Of a DNA stretch of 64,000 bases, positions 46,109 to 56,146 are shown piece after piece. The notes below the pieces were generated by a model. The model made no database searches. It was not told the origin of the DNA and was given only the letters and a program-made list of their open reading frames with translations. The DNA lies in the NCBI RefSeq assembly GCF_002632485.1, contig NZ_NIBU01000009.1:58826-122825 (forward strand), given 5' to 3'. The stretch comes from Xenorhabdus innexi (lineage in GTDB: Bacteria > Pseudomonadota > Gammaproteobacteria > Enterobacterales > Enterobacteriaceae). Positions within the stretch are counted from its first letter, which is position 1; each line of letters begins with the position of its first letter. Both the position numbers and the translations under genes were made by a program.

Positions 46109-46789
46109 ATGTATAGGTCAAAATCTTTTAATATTTACCACACTGTAGATCCCGGCTCTTTAGCTCGAGCTAACTCTTTTTCAGGTAGGTTAAGCTCAGT
46201 TGATATAAGAGCTTCTATAGTTATTAAAATTGTTAATCAACAAGATGCCATCAACGCAGCAAAAAGAGTACTTACCGAAACTATGAGTAATAACTGGGAT
46301 AGTTTTATTTCTGCTGAAAATCAGTTTCGTATACGAAGACTTGATGAGGAACAATGCCGATGGATTTCGAGATACAAGAATGCACGTAATATATTTGATT
46401 ATATTATAGATAGTTGTGAGATTGATACAGAAACTAGTTCAGAACAAAAACATTTCATTATTGCTTATTTTCGTGGTGTTCCTATAGGGATCTTATATTT
46501 ACTAATTAAAGAAAGTAATGTGTTGCCCGAGGTTGTTTTTTTAGTAACGCATTGCAGTATCCGGGGTTGTGGTGCTTTACTCGTTGAAAGAGCAATCAAT
46601 AAATCATTGGAGTTAGGTAAAGGAGCGGATATCAGGCTTTTGCCACTCGAAGATGAAAATGTCATATCTGCGTATGAAAATATGGGGTTTATGCAATCAC
46701 ATGGAGAAATGGTATTATATCCCGCTCAATGTAGCGCTAAGTGGAGGTTTAATGCAGCGAAGAATTGTTATAAATATCTTTTTTGCTAA
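46109..46789 (+). CDS. GNAT-like paralogue 5 of a five-gene array
   Basis: The product is 226 residues from ATG 46109 after AAAGGT. It starts MYRSKSFNIYH, has GSLARANSF at residues 16-24, LDEEQ-x-x-Trp-x-x-Arg-Tyr (78-89), IAYFRGVPIGI (118-128) and RGCG (152-155), and ends YKYLFC. It lies 28 bases after copy 4. It is the last gene of the array; a long inverted repeat follows before ispH. Function unknown. Confidence 0.62.
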   Translation: MYRSKSFNIYHTVDPGSLARANSFSGRLSSVDIRASIVIKIVNQQDAINAAKRVLTETMSNNWDSFISAENQFRIRRLDEEQCRWISRYKNARNIFDYIIDSCEIDTETSSEQKHFIIAYFRGVPIGILYLLIKESNVLPEVVFLVTHCSIRGCGALLVERAINKSLELGKGADIRLLPLEDENVISAYENMGFMQSHGEMVLYPAQCSAKWRFNAAKNCYKYLFC

Positions 46790-46819
46790 ATTGCGGTTAA
46801 CGCACTTAACAGATTGTAA

Positions 46820-46885
46820 TATCCCAGCTTTTTGTAAGAAGACTCAATCAGTTAATAATTATTTTTCTTACAAAAAGCCGGGATA
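46820..46885. terminator. 21-bp inverted repeat between the GNAT array and ispH
   Basis: Bases 46820-46840 and 46865-46885 are inverted copies with one mismatch, joined by a 24-base loop. The genes on both sides converge, so a bidirectional terminator is the simplest reading, although the T tract lies inside the stem and not after it. An insertion remnant is an alternative. Confidence 0.45.
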
Positions 46886-46892
46886 AGAATAT

Positions 46893-47846
46893 CTAATTAA
46901 CTTCTTTTACTTCAACCCGTAGCTCTTTCGGTACTTCAAATACAATATTTTCTTCACGGCCATGCAGCTCATTAACAGTCTTGGCACCGAGGGTTTTCAA
47001 ACGCTCAATAACTTGTTGCACCAGAATATCCGGGGCAGATGCACCAGCAGTAACACCAACAGCAGTCACATTATCAACCCATTCTTCTTTGATATCCTCA
47101 GCAGAATCAATCAAATAAGCCAGTTTTCCCATGCGCTGTGCCAGTTCAGCCAGACGGTTTGAATTTGACGAATTTTTGGAACCGACTACCAGAACAATAT
47201 CAGCATCATTTGCCAGATCACGTACTGCTTCCTGACGGTTAGTAGTGGCATAACAGATATCGTCTTTACGGGGGCCAATAATCTTCGGAAAGCGGGCATT
47301 AAGAGCATCAATGACTGCTGAGGTATCATCTACAGAAAGTGTCGTTTGTGTCATAAAGCACAGATTATTTTCATCTTTAACCTGTAATTTCCACACATCT
47401 TCTGGTGACTCTACCAGATACATACCGCCTTTGGGGTTATTGTATTGCCCCATTGTTCCTTCTACTTCCGGGTGACCAGCATGCCCGATCAGAATGGCTT
47501 CTTTACCTTTACGGCTGGCTCGGGCAACTTCCATATGTACTTTTGTGACCAGAGGACAGGTTGCATCAAACAGCATGGTCAGATTGCGGGAGCGGGCTTC
47601 GGCACGGATAGCCTGAGAAACACCATGTGCAGAGAAAATCAGAATTGCACCATCAGGGACTTCTGAAATTTCTTCGATGAAAATAGCACCCCGATCCCTG
47701 AGATTGTCAACCACATAACGGTTGTGAACGACTTCATGACGAACATAAATCGGAGCGCCATAAAGTTCTAATGCTCGCTCCACAATGCTGATGGCACGAT
47801 CAACACCAGCACAAAAACCACGAGGGTTAGCCAGCAATATTTGCAT
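46893..47846 (-). CDS. ispH: 4-hydroxy-3-methylbut-2-enyl diphosphate reductase
   Basis: IspH (LytB) makes IPP and DMAPP in the last step of the MEP isoprenoid pathway. The 317-residue protein (E. coli 316) starts [19 protein letters not shown]. The three [4Fe-4S] ligands are visible: Cys12 in RGFCAGV, Cys in DATCPLV and Cys in DICYATT. The catalytic Glu lies in GHPEVEGT. Its start overlaps the 3' end of fkpB by 20 bases. It ends the minus-strand ribF-ileS-lspA-fkpB-ispH block. Confidence 0.97.
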   Translation of the reverse strand: MQILLANPRGFCAGVDRAISIVERALELYGAPIYVRHEVVHNRYVVDNLRDRGAIFIEEISEVPDGAILIFSAHGVSQAIRAEARSRNLTMLFDATCPLVTKVHMEVARASRKGKEAILIGHAGHPEVEGTMGQYNNPKGGMYLVESPEDVWKLQVKDENNLCFMTQTTLSVDDTSAVIDALNARFPKIIGPRKDDICYATTNRQEAVRDLANDADIVLVVGSKNSSNSNRLAELAQRMGKLAYLIDSAEDIKEEWVDNVTAVGVTAGASAPDILVQQVIERLKTLGAKTVNELHGREENIVFEVPKELRVEVKEVN

Positions 47847-48306
47847 GGTTTTCCTCCAACTGAGGGTCTATTTCCAACACTTCAATGTCAAAAGTGATGT
47901 TTTGATCAGCCAGCGGATGGTTAAAGTCAACAGTGATGGAACCTTCCGCGACTTCCTTGATGAACCCCGGCATTTCACTGCCGTTCATCGCCGTAAATAG
48001 CATGATAGTGCCGACTTCAGGAGTACCTGAGTCTGCAAAATCACGGGGCGTGAAGTATTGTACTAAATCAGGATTATATTTGCCGAAAACAGTTTCTCCT
48101 GCCAGTGTAAATTGGTGTTTTTCGCCAGCTTTCAGACCAAGGAGCTGCTGTTCCAGTGGCTCAGAAAGACTGCCATCACCTAAACGGAATAATGCGGGTT
48201 TACCTTGACTGTAAGTTGAGTCTGCTGTTGAGCCATCATCCAGTTTTAGTGTGAAATGTAATAAAACAGCGCTATGCGCCTGCACCTGCATTGACATGTC
48301 GCTCAA
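47827..48306 (-). CDS. fkpB: FKBP-type peptidyl-prolyl isomerase
   Basis: This 159-residue FKBP isomerase (SlpA, E. coli 149) is a folding catalyst with chaperone activity. It has the split FKBP domain with the insert-in-flap around residues 75-125 and the VDFNHPLA segment. It overlaps ispH, as is usual in this operon. The N-terminal ten residues extend the E. coli start. Confidence 0.94.
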   Translation of the reverse strand: MSDMSMQVQAHSAVLLHFTLKLDDGSTADSTYSQGKPALFRLGDGSLSEPLEQQLLGLKAGEKHQFTLAGETVFGKYNPDLVQYFTPRDFADSGTPEVGTIMLFTAMNGSEMPGFIKEVAEGSITVDFNHPLADQNITFDIEVLEIDPQLEENHANIAG

Positions 48307-48407
48307 ACCTTTTAATAAAAACGATTGCAGTGAGATTGAATGACCAGCCCCGGTTGCTTTAACCGTGGCTGGCTTCTTATTGTTTTTTAGTGACTATCTT
48401 TTAGTAA

Positions 48408-48929
48408 CTATTTTTTTGATGACTGTACTTTCGATGAGGTTTTTTTATCATCCGGTCTGATAAAACTCTCAATGATGATGAGTGCTGCCCCGATGCAAAT
48501 TGCAGTATCTGCAATATTAAAGGTAGGCCAGTGCCATTCTCCGACATAAAAGTCGATGAAATCCACAACAAAGCCGTGTACTAACCTATCGAACAGATTT
48601 CCCAGTGCCCCTCCGACCACCAAAGCATAGGCGATGTTGCTCAGTTTCTGTTTGGCACTGGAACGATACATCATTACCAGTAATGTGACAGAGATAGCAA
48701 TTGCTACTAAAGCAAAGAACCAACGCTGCCAGCCACCTTTGTCTGCCAGAAAACTAAATGCCGCTCCAAGGTTCTGAGCGTAAGTCAGATTGAAGTACGG
48801 TATTAACGGTATGGACTCATACAGCGTAAAATTCTGCAATACTAACTGCTTGCTGCCCAGATCCAATATTAATACCACAGCAACTAACCAAAGCCAGCGG
48901 AGGCCAGTGGAACAAATGGGTTTCTTCAT
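48408..48929 (-). CDS. lspA: Lipoprotein signal peptidase (signal peptidase II)
   Basis: LspA cleaves prolipoprotein signal peptides at the lipidated Cys. The 173-residue protein (E. coli 164) has four membrane segments. The catalytic Asp pair lies in GNLFDRL and VDFIDFY. The start overlaps the ileS stop by one base, so translation is coupled. The Lys/Ser-rich C-terminal tail is a little longer than in E. coli. Confidence 0.95.
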   Translation of the reverse strand: MKKPICSTGLRWLWLVAVVLILDLGSKQLVLQNFTLYESIPLIPYFNLTYAQNLGAAFSFLADKGGWQRWFFALVAIAISVTLLVMMYRSSAKQKLSNIAYALVVGGALGNLFDRLVHGFVVDFIDFYVGEWHWPTFNIADTAICIGAALIIIESFIRPDDKKTSSKVQSSKK

Positions 48930-51742
48930 CAGGCAAATTTACGCTCTTCACCGTTACCGGCAACGTTAGTCACACAGCGGCCACAGAGTTCTGCATGTTC
49001 CGCCACCAATCCCAAGTCTTTAGCATAGTGCCAGCAACGTGGGCATTTTTCACCGTCTGCTTTACGGAAGGCAATTTTAAGACCCTGAAGTTCGCTCTGT
49101 TGTGCATCATCACCCGCCGTCGAGTATGTAGCAACGTCTGCCTGTGAAGTTAACAGAACAAAACGTAACTCATCAGACAGTTTGTTGAGTGTTCCGGCCA
49201 GTGCTTCATCAGCATACAGTGTTACCGCTGCTTCCAGTGAACTGCGGATATGCTTATCAGCACGTGCCTGCTCCAGAACTTTGTTCACTTCACCACGAAC
49301 TTCGAGCAGCTCAGCCCAGAAAGTATCGTTCATATCTTCACTCTCTGCCAGACCGAACAGGCCATCGTACCACTCTTCAGTCAGAACGAACTGAGCACGT
49401 TTACCCGGCAGTTCATTCCAGATCTCATCAGCAGTGAAGGAAAGGATCGGAGCCATCCAGCGAACCAGTGCTTCTGCGATATGATACAGAGCGCTCTGGC
49501 AGCTTCGGCGGGCAACACTGTCGCTTTTTGCGGTGTATTGGCGATCTTTGATGATATCCAGATAGAATGAACCCATTTCTACGGAACAGAACTGCATCAG
49601 ACGCTGAACAACGGCGTGGAAGTCGTATTCATCATAGTATCTGAGGATATCAGCCTGTGCTGCCTGTGCGCGACCTACTGCCCAGCGATCCAGTGTCACC
49701 ATCTCTTCTGTTTTCACCATATGCTGTTCAGGATCGAAACCATTCAGGTTTGCCAGCAGGAAGCGCGCAGTGTTACGGATACGGCGGTAAGCATCCGCAG
49801 AACGTTTCAGGATTTCATCTGAAACTGCAATTTCACCGGAATAATCTGTTGAAGCGACCCACAGACGCAGAATATCTGCTCCCAGTTTGTTCATGACATC
49901 TTGTGGGCTGACGGTGTTGCCGATGGATTTGGACATTTTACGTCCCTGCTCATCAACGGTGAAACCGTGAGTCAGAACCTGACGATAAGGTGCTTTGCCT
50001 TTGATAGCGGTGGAAATCATCAGAGAGGACATGAACCAGCCACGGTGCTGGTCAGAACCTTCCAGATAAATATCAGCGGCATTGCCATTGAATTCTGGAC
50101 GGGCATCGACAACGGAAGAACTGGTACTGCCGGAGTCAAACCAGACATCCAGAGTATCCTGTGCTTTCATGTAATCTGCTGCTTCATCACCCAGCAGTTC
50201 GGATACGTCGAGATCCCACCATGCCTGAATACCATCCACTTCAACCCGCTTGGCAACTTCTTCCATCAGCTCAACAGTGCGGGGATGCAGTTCCTGAGTC
50301 TCTTTATGCAGGAACAGAGACATTGGTACGCCCCACGTGCGCTGACGGGAGATACACCAGTCCGGGCGGTTTTCTACCATTGATTCGATACGCGCCTGAC
50401 CCCAGCCCGGTATCCATTCAACACCTTTGATCTCTTTCAGTGATTGTTCGCGCAGGCCTTTTTGATCCATGCTGACAAACCATTGTGGTGTTGCACGGAA
50501 GATGATCGGTTTTTTATGACGCCAGCAACAAGGGTAGCTGTGCTGAATTTTTGACAGGCTCAGCAATGCACCTTTTTCTTTCAGTAGCTCAACGATGACA
50601 TCATTCGCTTTGAAAACAAACAGGCCATCCAGAGTAGGATAAGTACCGGAGATGTAGCAACCGTTAGGCCCGACTGGGTTGGCGATTTCGAGACCATATT
50701 TCAGGCTGATGGAGTAGTCGTCCGGGCCATGACCACCTGCTGTATGTACTGCACCCGTACCTGCTTCCAGTGTGACGTGATCACCCAGAATGGCAGGAGC
50801 ATCAAAGCCCATGAACGGGTGGTTGAAACGCATCAGTTCTAAATCTGCGCCTGTACAGTCACGCAGCACTTCCCATGAAGTGATGCCTGCACGCAGCATA
50901 ACAGATTCGACCAATTCTGCTGCCAGAATCAGGCATTCGTTGTTAACTTTAACTAATTGATAACTGATTTCTGCACCCAGCGCTATTGCACGGTTAGCTG
51001 GCAGCGTCCACGGAGTGGTTGTCCAGATCACCAGAGAAACCGGCAGACCCTGTGGTTGTACACCAAATTTAGCGTATACAGCATCAGCATCAACGGCGGT
51101 GAAACGGACGTCAATGGAAGGGGAAGTTCTGTCGTAATATTCAACTTCCGCTTCGGCAAGGGAAGAACCACAGTCGGTACACCAGTGAACAGGTTTAACA
51201 CCTTTCAGCAAATGACCATTGCCGATGATACGACCCAGAGCACGAATGATGTCAGCTTCAGTTTTAAAGTCCATTGTCAGGTAGGGTTTATCCCAGTCAC
51301 CCAGAACACCCAGACGTTTGAAGTCCACTTTTTGTGCTTCGACCTGAGTCATTGCGTATTTGCGACACTCGGCCCGGAATTCGGCAGCGGAAAATTTTTC
51401 CCCCGGTTTACCAATAATCTGCTCAACCTTGAGCTCAATCGGCAAGCCGTGGCAGTCCCAACCCGGAATATAAGGCGAATCGTAGCCTGATAACCCTTTG
51501 GACTTAACAACAATATCTTTGAGAATTTTATTAACTGAGTGACCAATATGAATATCGCCGTTTGCATATGGAGGGCCATCATGCAGAATAAAGCTCTTCT
51601 TGCCGGATTTTGCTTTTCTGATGGCCTGATACAAACCTTCTTTGTACCAACGTTTCAACATATCTGGTTCGCGCTTGGCTAAATCGCCGCGCATAGGAAA
51701 CCCTGTTTCCGGTAAATTTAGGGTGTCTTTATAGTCACTCAT
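48929..51742 (-). CDS. ileS: Isoleucyl-tRNA synthetase
   Basis: IleS charges tRNA-Ile and edits Val-tRNA. The 937-residue protein (E. coli 938) has the class I motifs HIGH-like ([13 protein letters not shown]) and KMSKS ([10 protein letters not shown]), the editing CP1 domain, and a C-terminal zinc-binding region (C-P-R-C and C-G-R-C). It lies between ribF and lspA, as in E. coli. Confidence 0.98.
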   Translation of the reverse strand: MSDYKDTLNLPETGFPMRGDLAKREPDMLKRWYKEGLYQAIRKAKSGKKSFILHDGPPYANGDIHIGHSVNKILKDIVVKSKGLSGYDSPYIPGWDCHGLPIELKVEQIIGKPGEKFSAAEFRAECRKYAMTQVEAQKVDFKRLGVLGDWDKPYLTMDFKTEADIIRALGRIIGNGHLLKGVKPVHWCTDCGSSLAEAEVEYYDRTSPSIDVRFTAVDADAVYAKFGVQPQGLPVSLVIWTTTPWTLPANRAIALGAEISYQLVKVNNECLILAAELVESVMLRAGITSWEVLRDCTGADLELMRFNHPFMGFDAPAILGDHVTLEAGTGAVHTAGGHGPDDYSISLKYGLEIANPVGPNGCYISGTYPTLDGLFVFKANDVIVELLKEKGALLSLSKIQHSYPCCWRHKKPIIFRATPQWFVSMDQKGLREQSLKEIKGVEWIPGWGQARIESMVENRPDWCISRQRTWGVPMSLFLHKETQELHPRTVELMEEVAKRVEVDGIQAWWDLDVSELLGDEAADYMKAQDTLDVWFDSGSTSSSVVDARPEFNGNAADIYLEGSDQHRGWFMSSLMISTAIKGKAPYRQVLTHGFTVDEQGRKMSKSIGNTVSPQDVMNKLGADILRLWVASTDYSGEIAVSDEILKRSADAYRRIRNTARFLLANLNGFDPEQHMVKTEEMVTLDRWAVGRAQAAQADILRYYDEYDFHAVVQRLMQFCSVEMGSFYLDIIKDRQYTAKSDSVARRSCQSALYHIAEALVRWMAPILSFTADEIWNELPGKRAQFVLTEEWYDGLFGLAESEDMNDTFWAELLEVRGEVNKVLEQARADKHIRSSLEAAVTLYADEALAGTLNKLSDELRFVLLTSQADVATYSTAGDDAQQSELQGLKIAFRKADGEKCPRCWHYAKDLGLVAEHAELCGRCVTNVAGNGEERKFA

Positions 51743-51777
51743 TAGTAGATTCTCAGTTCCAATTTTCCGCTATAGGA

Positions 51778-52722
51778 TTAAGTAGATGGTTCGGATCGAT
51801 GCAGAAAGTATTCTCTCGCAGCGACCACATCATTTGCGATTTGCTGTTTCAGCGCATCAAGCGAAGCAAACCGCTGTTCATCACGCAATTTTTTGCGTAA
51901 GACAACATCAATATGACACCCATACAGATCCATTTGGGTATCAATTAAATGCACTTCAAGCTGCTGGCCCTGACCAGCAACAGTAGGACGGTTCCCGATA
52001 TTAGCGACACCCGGTAAAGGAGTATCACTTAAACCGTAAACTTCGACAGCATAAACGCCCTTTACGGGAGTAACCAGACGTTTCAGAGGTAAGTTTGCTG
52101 TGGGAAAACCAATAGTTCGCCCCAAACGGTTACCATGAACGACTCTGCCACTTATGCTGTAAGGATGCCCCAATAAGGTTTCAGCCAATGTTAGATCATC
52201 ATTTTGCAATGATTGACGAATGGCCGTACTGCTGACCCGTAGCCCACTGTCACAAAAGCTGTCTGTACTGGCAACATCAAAACCATATTGCCTGCCTGCC
52301 TGTTGTAAATAGTGAAAATCGCCCAGACGGTTTTTACCGAAACGGAAATCATCACCGATTGCCAGAAACTTAACACCCAGTTTTTCAACGAGCAACCGGA
52401 AAACAAATGCTTCCGGTGTATTGGCTGCAAAGTGTCTGTCAAATTTCACACATAACAGATAATCAACACCGTAGCGGGATAAATATTTTATTTTATCCCG
52501 TAGCCGTGTCAGGCGGGCTGGTGCTTTATCGGCGACAAATACTTCCAGTGGCTGCGGTTCGAAAATCATAACCATTGTTGGTAACCCGAGACGCAGCCCT
52601 TCTTGCTTCAAATGTTTTAATAAAGCCTGATGCCCGCGATGGACACCATCAAAATTACCAATCGTCAGCACGCAACCATGGTGACGCGCCCGGATATTGT
52701 GTATACCGCGAATTAGCTCCAT
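51778..52722 (-). CDS. ribF: Riboflavin kinase / FAD synthetase
   Basis: RibF makes FMN and FAD. The 314-residue protein (E. coli 313) has an N-terminal FAD-synthetase domain (GNFDGVHRGHQ) and a C-terminal riboflavin-kinase domain (GRTIGFPTANL). It is the first gene of ribF-ileS-lspA-fkpB-ispH, 35 bases before ileS, and is divergent from rpsT. Confidence 0.97.
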   Translation of the reverse strand: MELIRGIHNIRARHHGCVLTIGNFDGVHRGHQALLKHLKQEGLRLGLPTMVMIFEPQPLEVFVADKAPARLTRLRDKIKYLSRYGVDYLLCVKFDRHFAANTPEAFVFRLLVEKLGVKFLAIGDDFRFGKNRLGDFHYLQQAGRQYGFDVASTDSFCDSGLRVSSTAIRQSLQNDDLTLAETLLGHPYSISGRVVHGNRLGRTIGFPTANLPLKRLVTPVKGVYAVEVYGLSDTPLPGVANIGNRPTVAGQGQQLEVHLIDTQMDLYGCHIDVVLRKKLRDEQRFASLDALKQQIANDVVAAREYFLHRSEPST

Positions 52723-53070
52723 AGCTGGCTCAATACCGTGAAAATTACCGGATTATACCTTGTACAGCGCACAAGGTTAACCCACGATCACAAAGGGTTT
52801 TTATTAATAACCTGATTCATACAATAAAAATAGGTTAGATGCCCGAAAAATATTTAATTTATCGCATTTATCAGTGCTTCATTGAGTTTTTTATTGTGAA
52901 AGGCTGTATTCCCTTTCAGTAAGCTGATAAAATCCTGCCCCATCACAACGTAACCAGCGTCGCTGTACAACGGCGCTTAATTGCACAAATCCATTGACAA
53001 AAGAAGGTTGAACAGGCATATTCTTCGGCCTTTGAATTGTCCTCGAAAGAATATATTTGGGAGTTGGACC
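52723..53070. other. Divergent ribF-rpsT intergenic region
   Basis: No gene is seen. The right part contains the rpsT promoter. The left part presumably carries the ribF promoter. TTGTACAGCGCACAA near 52761 is a short dyad without an assigned role. Confidence 0.5.
52994..53022 (+). promoter_or_regulatory. Sigma-70 promoter of rpsT
   Basis: TTGACA at 52994-52999 is a perfect -35 hexamer; CATATT at 53017-53022 lies 17 bases downstream as the -10. The transcript would begin near 53029, giving a 42-base leader. Confidence 0.6.
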
Positions 53071-53331
53071 TTGGCTAATATCAAATCAGCTAAGAAACGC
53101 GCCGTACAGTCTGAGAAACGCCGTCAGCATAATGCAAGCCGTCGTTCTATGGTGCGTACTTTTATCAAGAAAGTATACGTAGCTATCGCTGCTGGCGATA
53201 AAGAAGCTGCACAGAAAGCATTCAATGACATGCAACCAATTGTTGATCGTCACGCCTGTAAAGGTCTGATCCACAAAAACAAAGCAGCACGTCATAAATC
53301 TGCTCTGGCAGCGCAAATTAAAGCAATGTAA
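53071..53331 (+). CDS. rpsT: 30S ribosomal protein S20
   Basis: S20 binds the 5' domain of 16S rRNA. The TTG at 53071 with GGGAG upstream gives 86 residues starting (M)[11 protein letters not shown]. coli rpsT (87 residues) also uses UUG, which is linked to its autoregulation. The highly basic helical sequence is conserved. It is transcribed alone, divergent from ribF, and is followed by a strong terminator. Confidence 0.97.
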   Translation: MANIKSAKKRAVQSEKRRQHNASRRSMVRTFIKKVYVAIAAGDKEAAQKAFNDMQPIVDRHACKGLIHKNKAARHKSALAAQIKAM

Positions 53332-53352
53332 TTCATTGTCTTAATTATGCTG

Positions 53353-53379
53353 AAAAAACCGGCTTTTGCCGGTTTTTTT
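53353..53379 (+). terminator. Terminator of rpsT
   Basis: AAAAAACCGGC at 53353-53363 pairs with GCCGGTTTTTT from 53368 across TTTT, with a long T run. Confidence 0.93.
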
Positions 53380-53390
53380 GTATATGCCTT

Positions 53391-53447
53391 ATCTTTCAAG
53401 TTGCCTCTTTTTGTTGGCTGCGATGCAACTCGAAATCCATTACTATA
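53391..53447. repeat. Palindromic MITE-like repeat, internally deleted copy
   Basis: ATCTTTCAAGTTGCCTCTTT, TTGGCTGC and the inverted GCAACTCGAAATCCAT match the ends of the full element at 35361-35501, but the central hairpin segment is missing. Confidence 0.6.
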
Positions 53448-53469
53448 TGTTACTGACGCCTTTCTGACA

Positions 53470-54390
53470 TTATTGTGCCGGTTTGTTCTTTAACGGAACA
53501 TTAAACAAATCAGAAAAATCTTTGTTACAAACGCGCTGAACTGCCGGATGCTGGATCATTCTTTCAGCAAAGATAACGTAATACTCTTCCTGTACTGATT
53601 CTAGTCTGCCTATCTCAATAATATCGCTGTCAGCAAAAGTATCATTGGCATAGAAAGACGGAGCGATAAAAATAGCATTATGATACATGCCAAATGCTTT
53701 CATTAATGCAGCATCGTCGAACTCACCCAGAACTTCAACCTGTAGATTTTTATTACGTATCCATGTCAGTAATTTCCTGCCCAGCATTGAGCGACGACCG
53801 GGGATCAGCAAACGGCGTTCTTCCAGACATTCAGGGAAGGGTTTCCCTGGGATTGGCTCACGGCAGTAAAAGCTGATGCTGCATTCCCCCAGCTTGACGG
53901 AAAATAAACCTTCCTGTTGCGTGGAATCGACCGGACAGTCAGACAGGATCATATCCAGTTTATGTTGGCTGAGTTGTTCAAGCAGCATTTCATGGGTTGA
54001 TTCAAAACAGCGCAGATGGATTTTCTCATGCTCCACGACAGCGGTTTCCAATACCTTACTGACCAGACGTTTGGACAGTGCATCGGCCACTCCGACATCA
54101 AACAGCAGGTTTGATTCTCTGCTGTAGGTGACGATATCCAGCATTTCCTGACTGAGCATGAACATTTTATCAGCATAGCGAAAAATGAGTTGCCCCAGCT
54201 CTGACGGAACTAATCCTCTTCCCTGACGCTTAAACAGTTTGCCACCCATGCGCTCTTCCAGCGCTTTAATCTGGCCGGTAATCGTCTGTGGTGTCAGGTA
54301 TAGAGCCTCGGCTGCCCCGACAACAGAACCTTCTTTACAAACATGCCAAAAGTAGTAAAGGTGGTTAAAGTTTAAATGTGAAACCCGCAT
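53470..54390 (-). CDS. nhaR: Transcriptional activator NhaR
   Basis: NhaR is a LysR-family regulator that activates nhaA in response to sodium. The ATG at 54390, with AAGGA seven bases upstream, gives 306 residues (E. coli 301); the open frame extends 17 codons without similarity. The helix-turn-helix [22 protein letters not shown] and the segment [21 protein letters not shown] match E. coli NhaR closely. It is downstream of nhaA on the same strand. Confidence 0.95.
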   Translation of the reverse strand: MRVSHLNFNHLYYFWHVCKEGSVVGAAEALYLTPQTITGQIKALEERMGGKLFKRQGRGLVPSELGQLIFRYADKMFMLSQEMLDIVTYSRESNLLFDVGVADALSKRLVSKVLETAVVEHEKIHLRCFESTHEMLLEQLSQHKLDMILSDCPVDSTQQEGLFSVKLGECSISFYCREPIPGKPFPECLEERRLLIPGRRSMLGRKLLTWIRNKNLQVEVLGEFDDAALMKAFGMYHNAIFIAPSFYANDTFADSDIIEIGRLESVQEEYYVIFAERMIQHPAVQRVCNKDFSDLFNVPLKNKPAQ

Positions 54391-54486
54391 ATATTTATCC
54401 TTGTTTATCACCTTACATCTGTATAACAGCCGTGATCCCATGTTTCAGGCCGTCAGATTATGGTGCTCTCCTATATTTTTAATACG

Positions 54487-54535
54487 AATATTCACGGTAA
54501 TACCCTATGGATAGAGACGTTATACCGTGAATATT
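54487..54535. repeat. Inverted repeat between nhaA and nhaR
   Basis: AATATTCACGGTA at 54487-54499 and TACCGTGAATATT at 54523-54535 are a perfect 13-bp inverted pair with a 23-base spacer. No T run follows on either strand. Confidence 0.6.
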
Positions 54536-54602
54536 AAGAGGATGAATTAATTTGGAATTGTCTCAATTATGCGCCTAAATTAGTCTATTCGACGGCATTT
54601 GG

Positions 54603-55787
54603 CTATGTTTTTTTCTTTGCCAAAACCTTCTTTGGCAGGCACATATTAAGCAAACCGTAACCAACAAAAGCTGCTGTAGTTGAGCCAATTAATATCCCCA
54701 AACGTGAGTAGGTACTGAACTCTTCACTAACTCCTTCAAATGCCAGACCGGAAATAAAAATAGACATTGTGAAGCCGATTCCACACAGTACAGAAACTGC
54801 AAATATTTGCTGCATTCCAATACTTGTCGGTAGTTTGGCAATGCCCAGCTTTACTGAGAGCCAGCTAATCAGGAAAATACCCAGAGGCTTACCGATAAAC
54901 AGACCAAGTGCAATACCGACAGGTAGCAGCCCGCTTAATCCTTCCAGAGTCACCCCTTGTAATGAAACACCGGCATTGGCAAACGCAAAAAGTGGCAGAA
55001 TTAAATACGCGACCCACGGATGCAAGCTATGTTCAAGTTTCTCGGAAAGCGAGTGGCCTTTTTTACAACGCAGAGGGATCAGGAAACCGACAATAACGCC
55101 TGCTAACGTAGCATGAACGCCTGATTTAAGAATACAAACCCACAGAATTAACCCAATCACCAGATAAGCCGATGTTTTGGAAACACCGCGCCAGTTCATC
55201 CATGCAAGAAGCCCTATCATTACTGTTGCCAGCCCCAAAGCTACTATTGAAACGCTTTTGGTGTAAAACAGGGCGATAATGATGATGACGCCCAAATCAT
55301 CAATAATTGCCAGAGCAAGCAAAAATACTTTCAGTGCTGTAGGTACGCGATTTCCCAATAGAGCAATCACGCCAAGTGCAAATGCAATATCGGTGGCAGA
55401 GGGAATTGCCCAACCCTGACGGGTGATTTCATTACTACCGTTAAAGAGCAGATATATTAATGCAGGGGCAAGCATACCACCGATGGCAGCAATGGCAGGA
55501 AAAATAGCTTTATCACGGCTGGCTAAAGAGCCTTCCATAAGTTCCCGCTTAACTTCCAGACCAACAATCAGGAAGAAAACAGCCATCAACCCATCATTTA
55601 TCCATAGCAATAATGGCTTATCAATTTCCAGTGCTGCAAACTGAACTGCAACTGGCAGATTGAGAAATTGGTGATAGATATCCTGCAATGGTGTATTTGC
55701 CATCATCAGCGCAATAATGGCAGCAATAATGAGAAGGACTCCTCCTGCTGCTTCTAACTTTAAGAATTGACGAATAGTTGCAGTCAT
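54603..55787 (-). CDS. nhaA: Na+/H+ antiporter NhaA
   Basis: NhaA exchanges two protons for one sodium ion across the inner membrane and supports growth in salt and alkaline conditions. The 394-residue protein (E. coli 388) has about 12 hydrophobic segments. The essential Asp pair is present in [16 protein letters not shown], and Lys300-equivalent region GKPLGIF is seen. It precedes nhaR, as in E. coli. Its C-terminal KKVLAKKKT tail is basic. Confidence 0.96.
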   Translation of the reverse strand: MTATIRQFLKLEAAGGVLLIIAAIIALMMANTPLQDIYHQFLNLPVAVQFAALEIDKPLLLWINDGLMAVFFLIVGLEVKRELMEGSLASRDKAIFPAIAAIGGMLAPALIYLLFNGSNEITRQGWAIPSATDIAFALGVIALLGNRVPTALKVFLLALAIIDDLGVIIIIALFYTKSVSIVALGLATVMIGLLAWMNWRGVSKTSAYLVIGLILWVCILKSGVHATLAGVIVGFLIPLRCKKGHSLSEKLEHSLHPWVAYLILPLFAFANAGVSLQGVTLEGLSGLLPVGIALGLFIGKPLGIFLISWLSVKLGIAKLPTSIGMQQIFAVSVLCGIGFTMSIFISGLAFEGVSEEFSTYSRLGILIGSTTAAFVGYGLLNMCLPKKVLAKKKT

Positions 55788-56146
55788 AAATTAATAACCT
55801 ATAAGATGAATCAGGTTGTAGATTCTCTTGTTGTGGCGACTGTTTTTACAGAAACCATGGTGGTAAATATGGGTTTTATAAAAAATATGGTTCTAAATAT
55901 CGAGATTGTGAATGATTAGGTTATAAATACTATGCTAATTGTGATTTCGGAAAAACTCGATTATTCATGCATAATAGATCGAAATATCCGATCTTTATTG
56001 CCGTGTATATGTGGTTTTTCCGAAATCTGCTCAATATGAATCAAAGTTGAAAAGTTGACTGACTGGAAGAATATATGCAGGATGTTTTTTAACTTGTTTA
56101 TTATGTTATATATCGATATCTGACTGTTAATATATTCATTTTATTT
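55788..56146. other. AT-rich region upstream of nhaA with a long-range inverted repeat
   Basis: No gene is seen. GATTTCGGAAAAAC (55943-55956) and GTTTTTCCGAAATC (56014-56027) are perfect inverted copies 57 bases apart. Further short dyads lie between them, such as TCGATTATT and AATAGATCGA. The region should contain the nhaA promoter and marks the edge of the AT-rich accessory island to its right. Confidence 0.5.

Noticed and set aside
43225..46789. GNAT-type toxin-antitoxin array (TacT-like)
   Set aside because: There is no small DNA-binding antitoxin gene next to any copy, and the spacing and N-terminal segments differ from such pairs.
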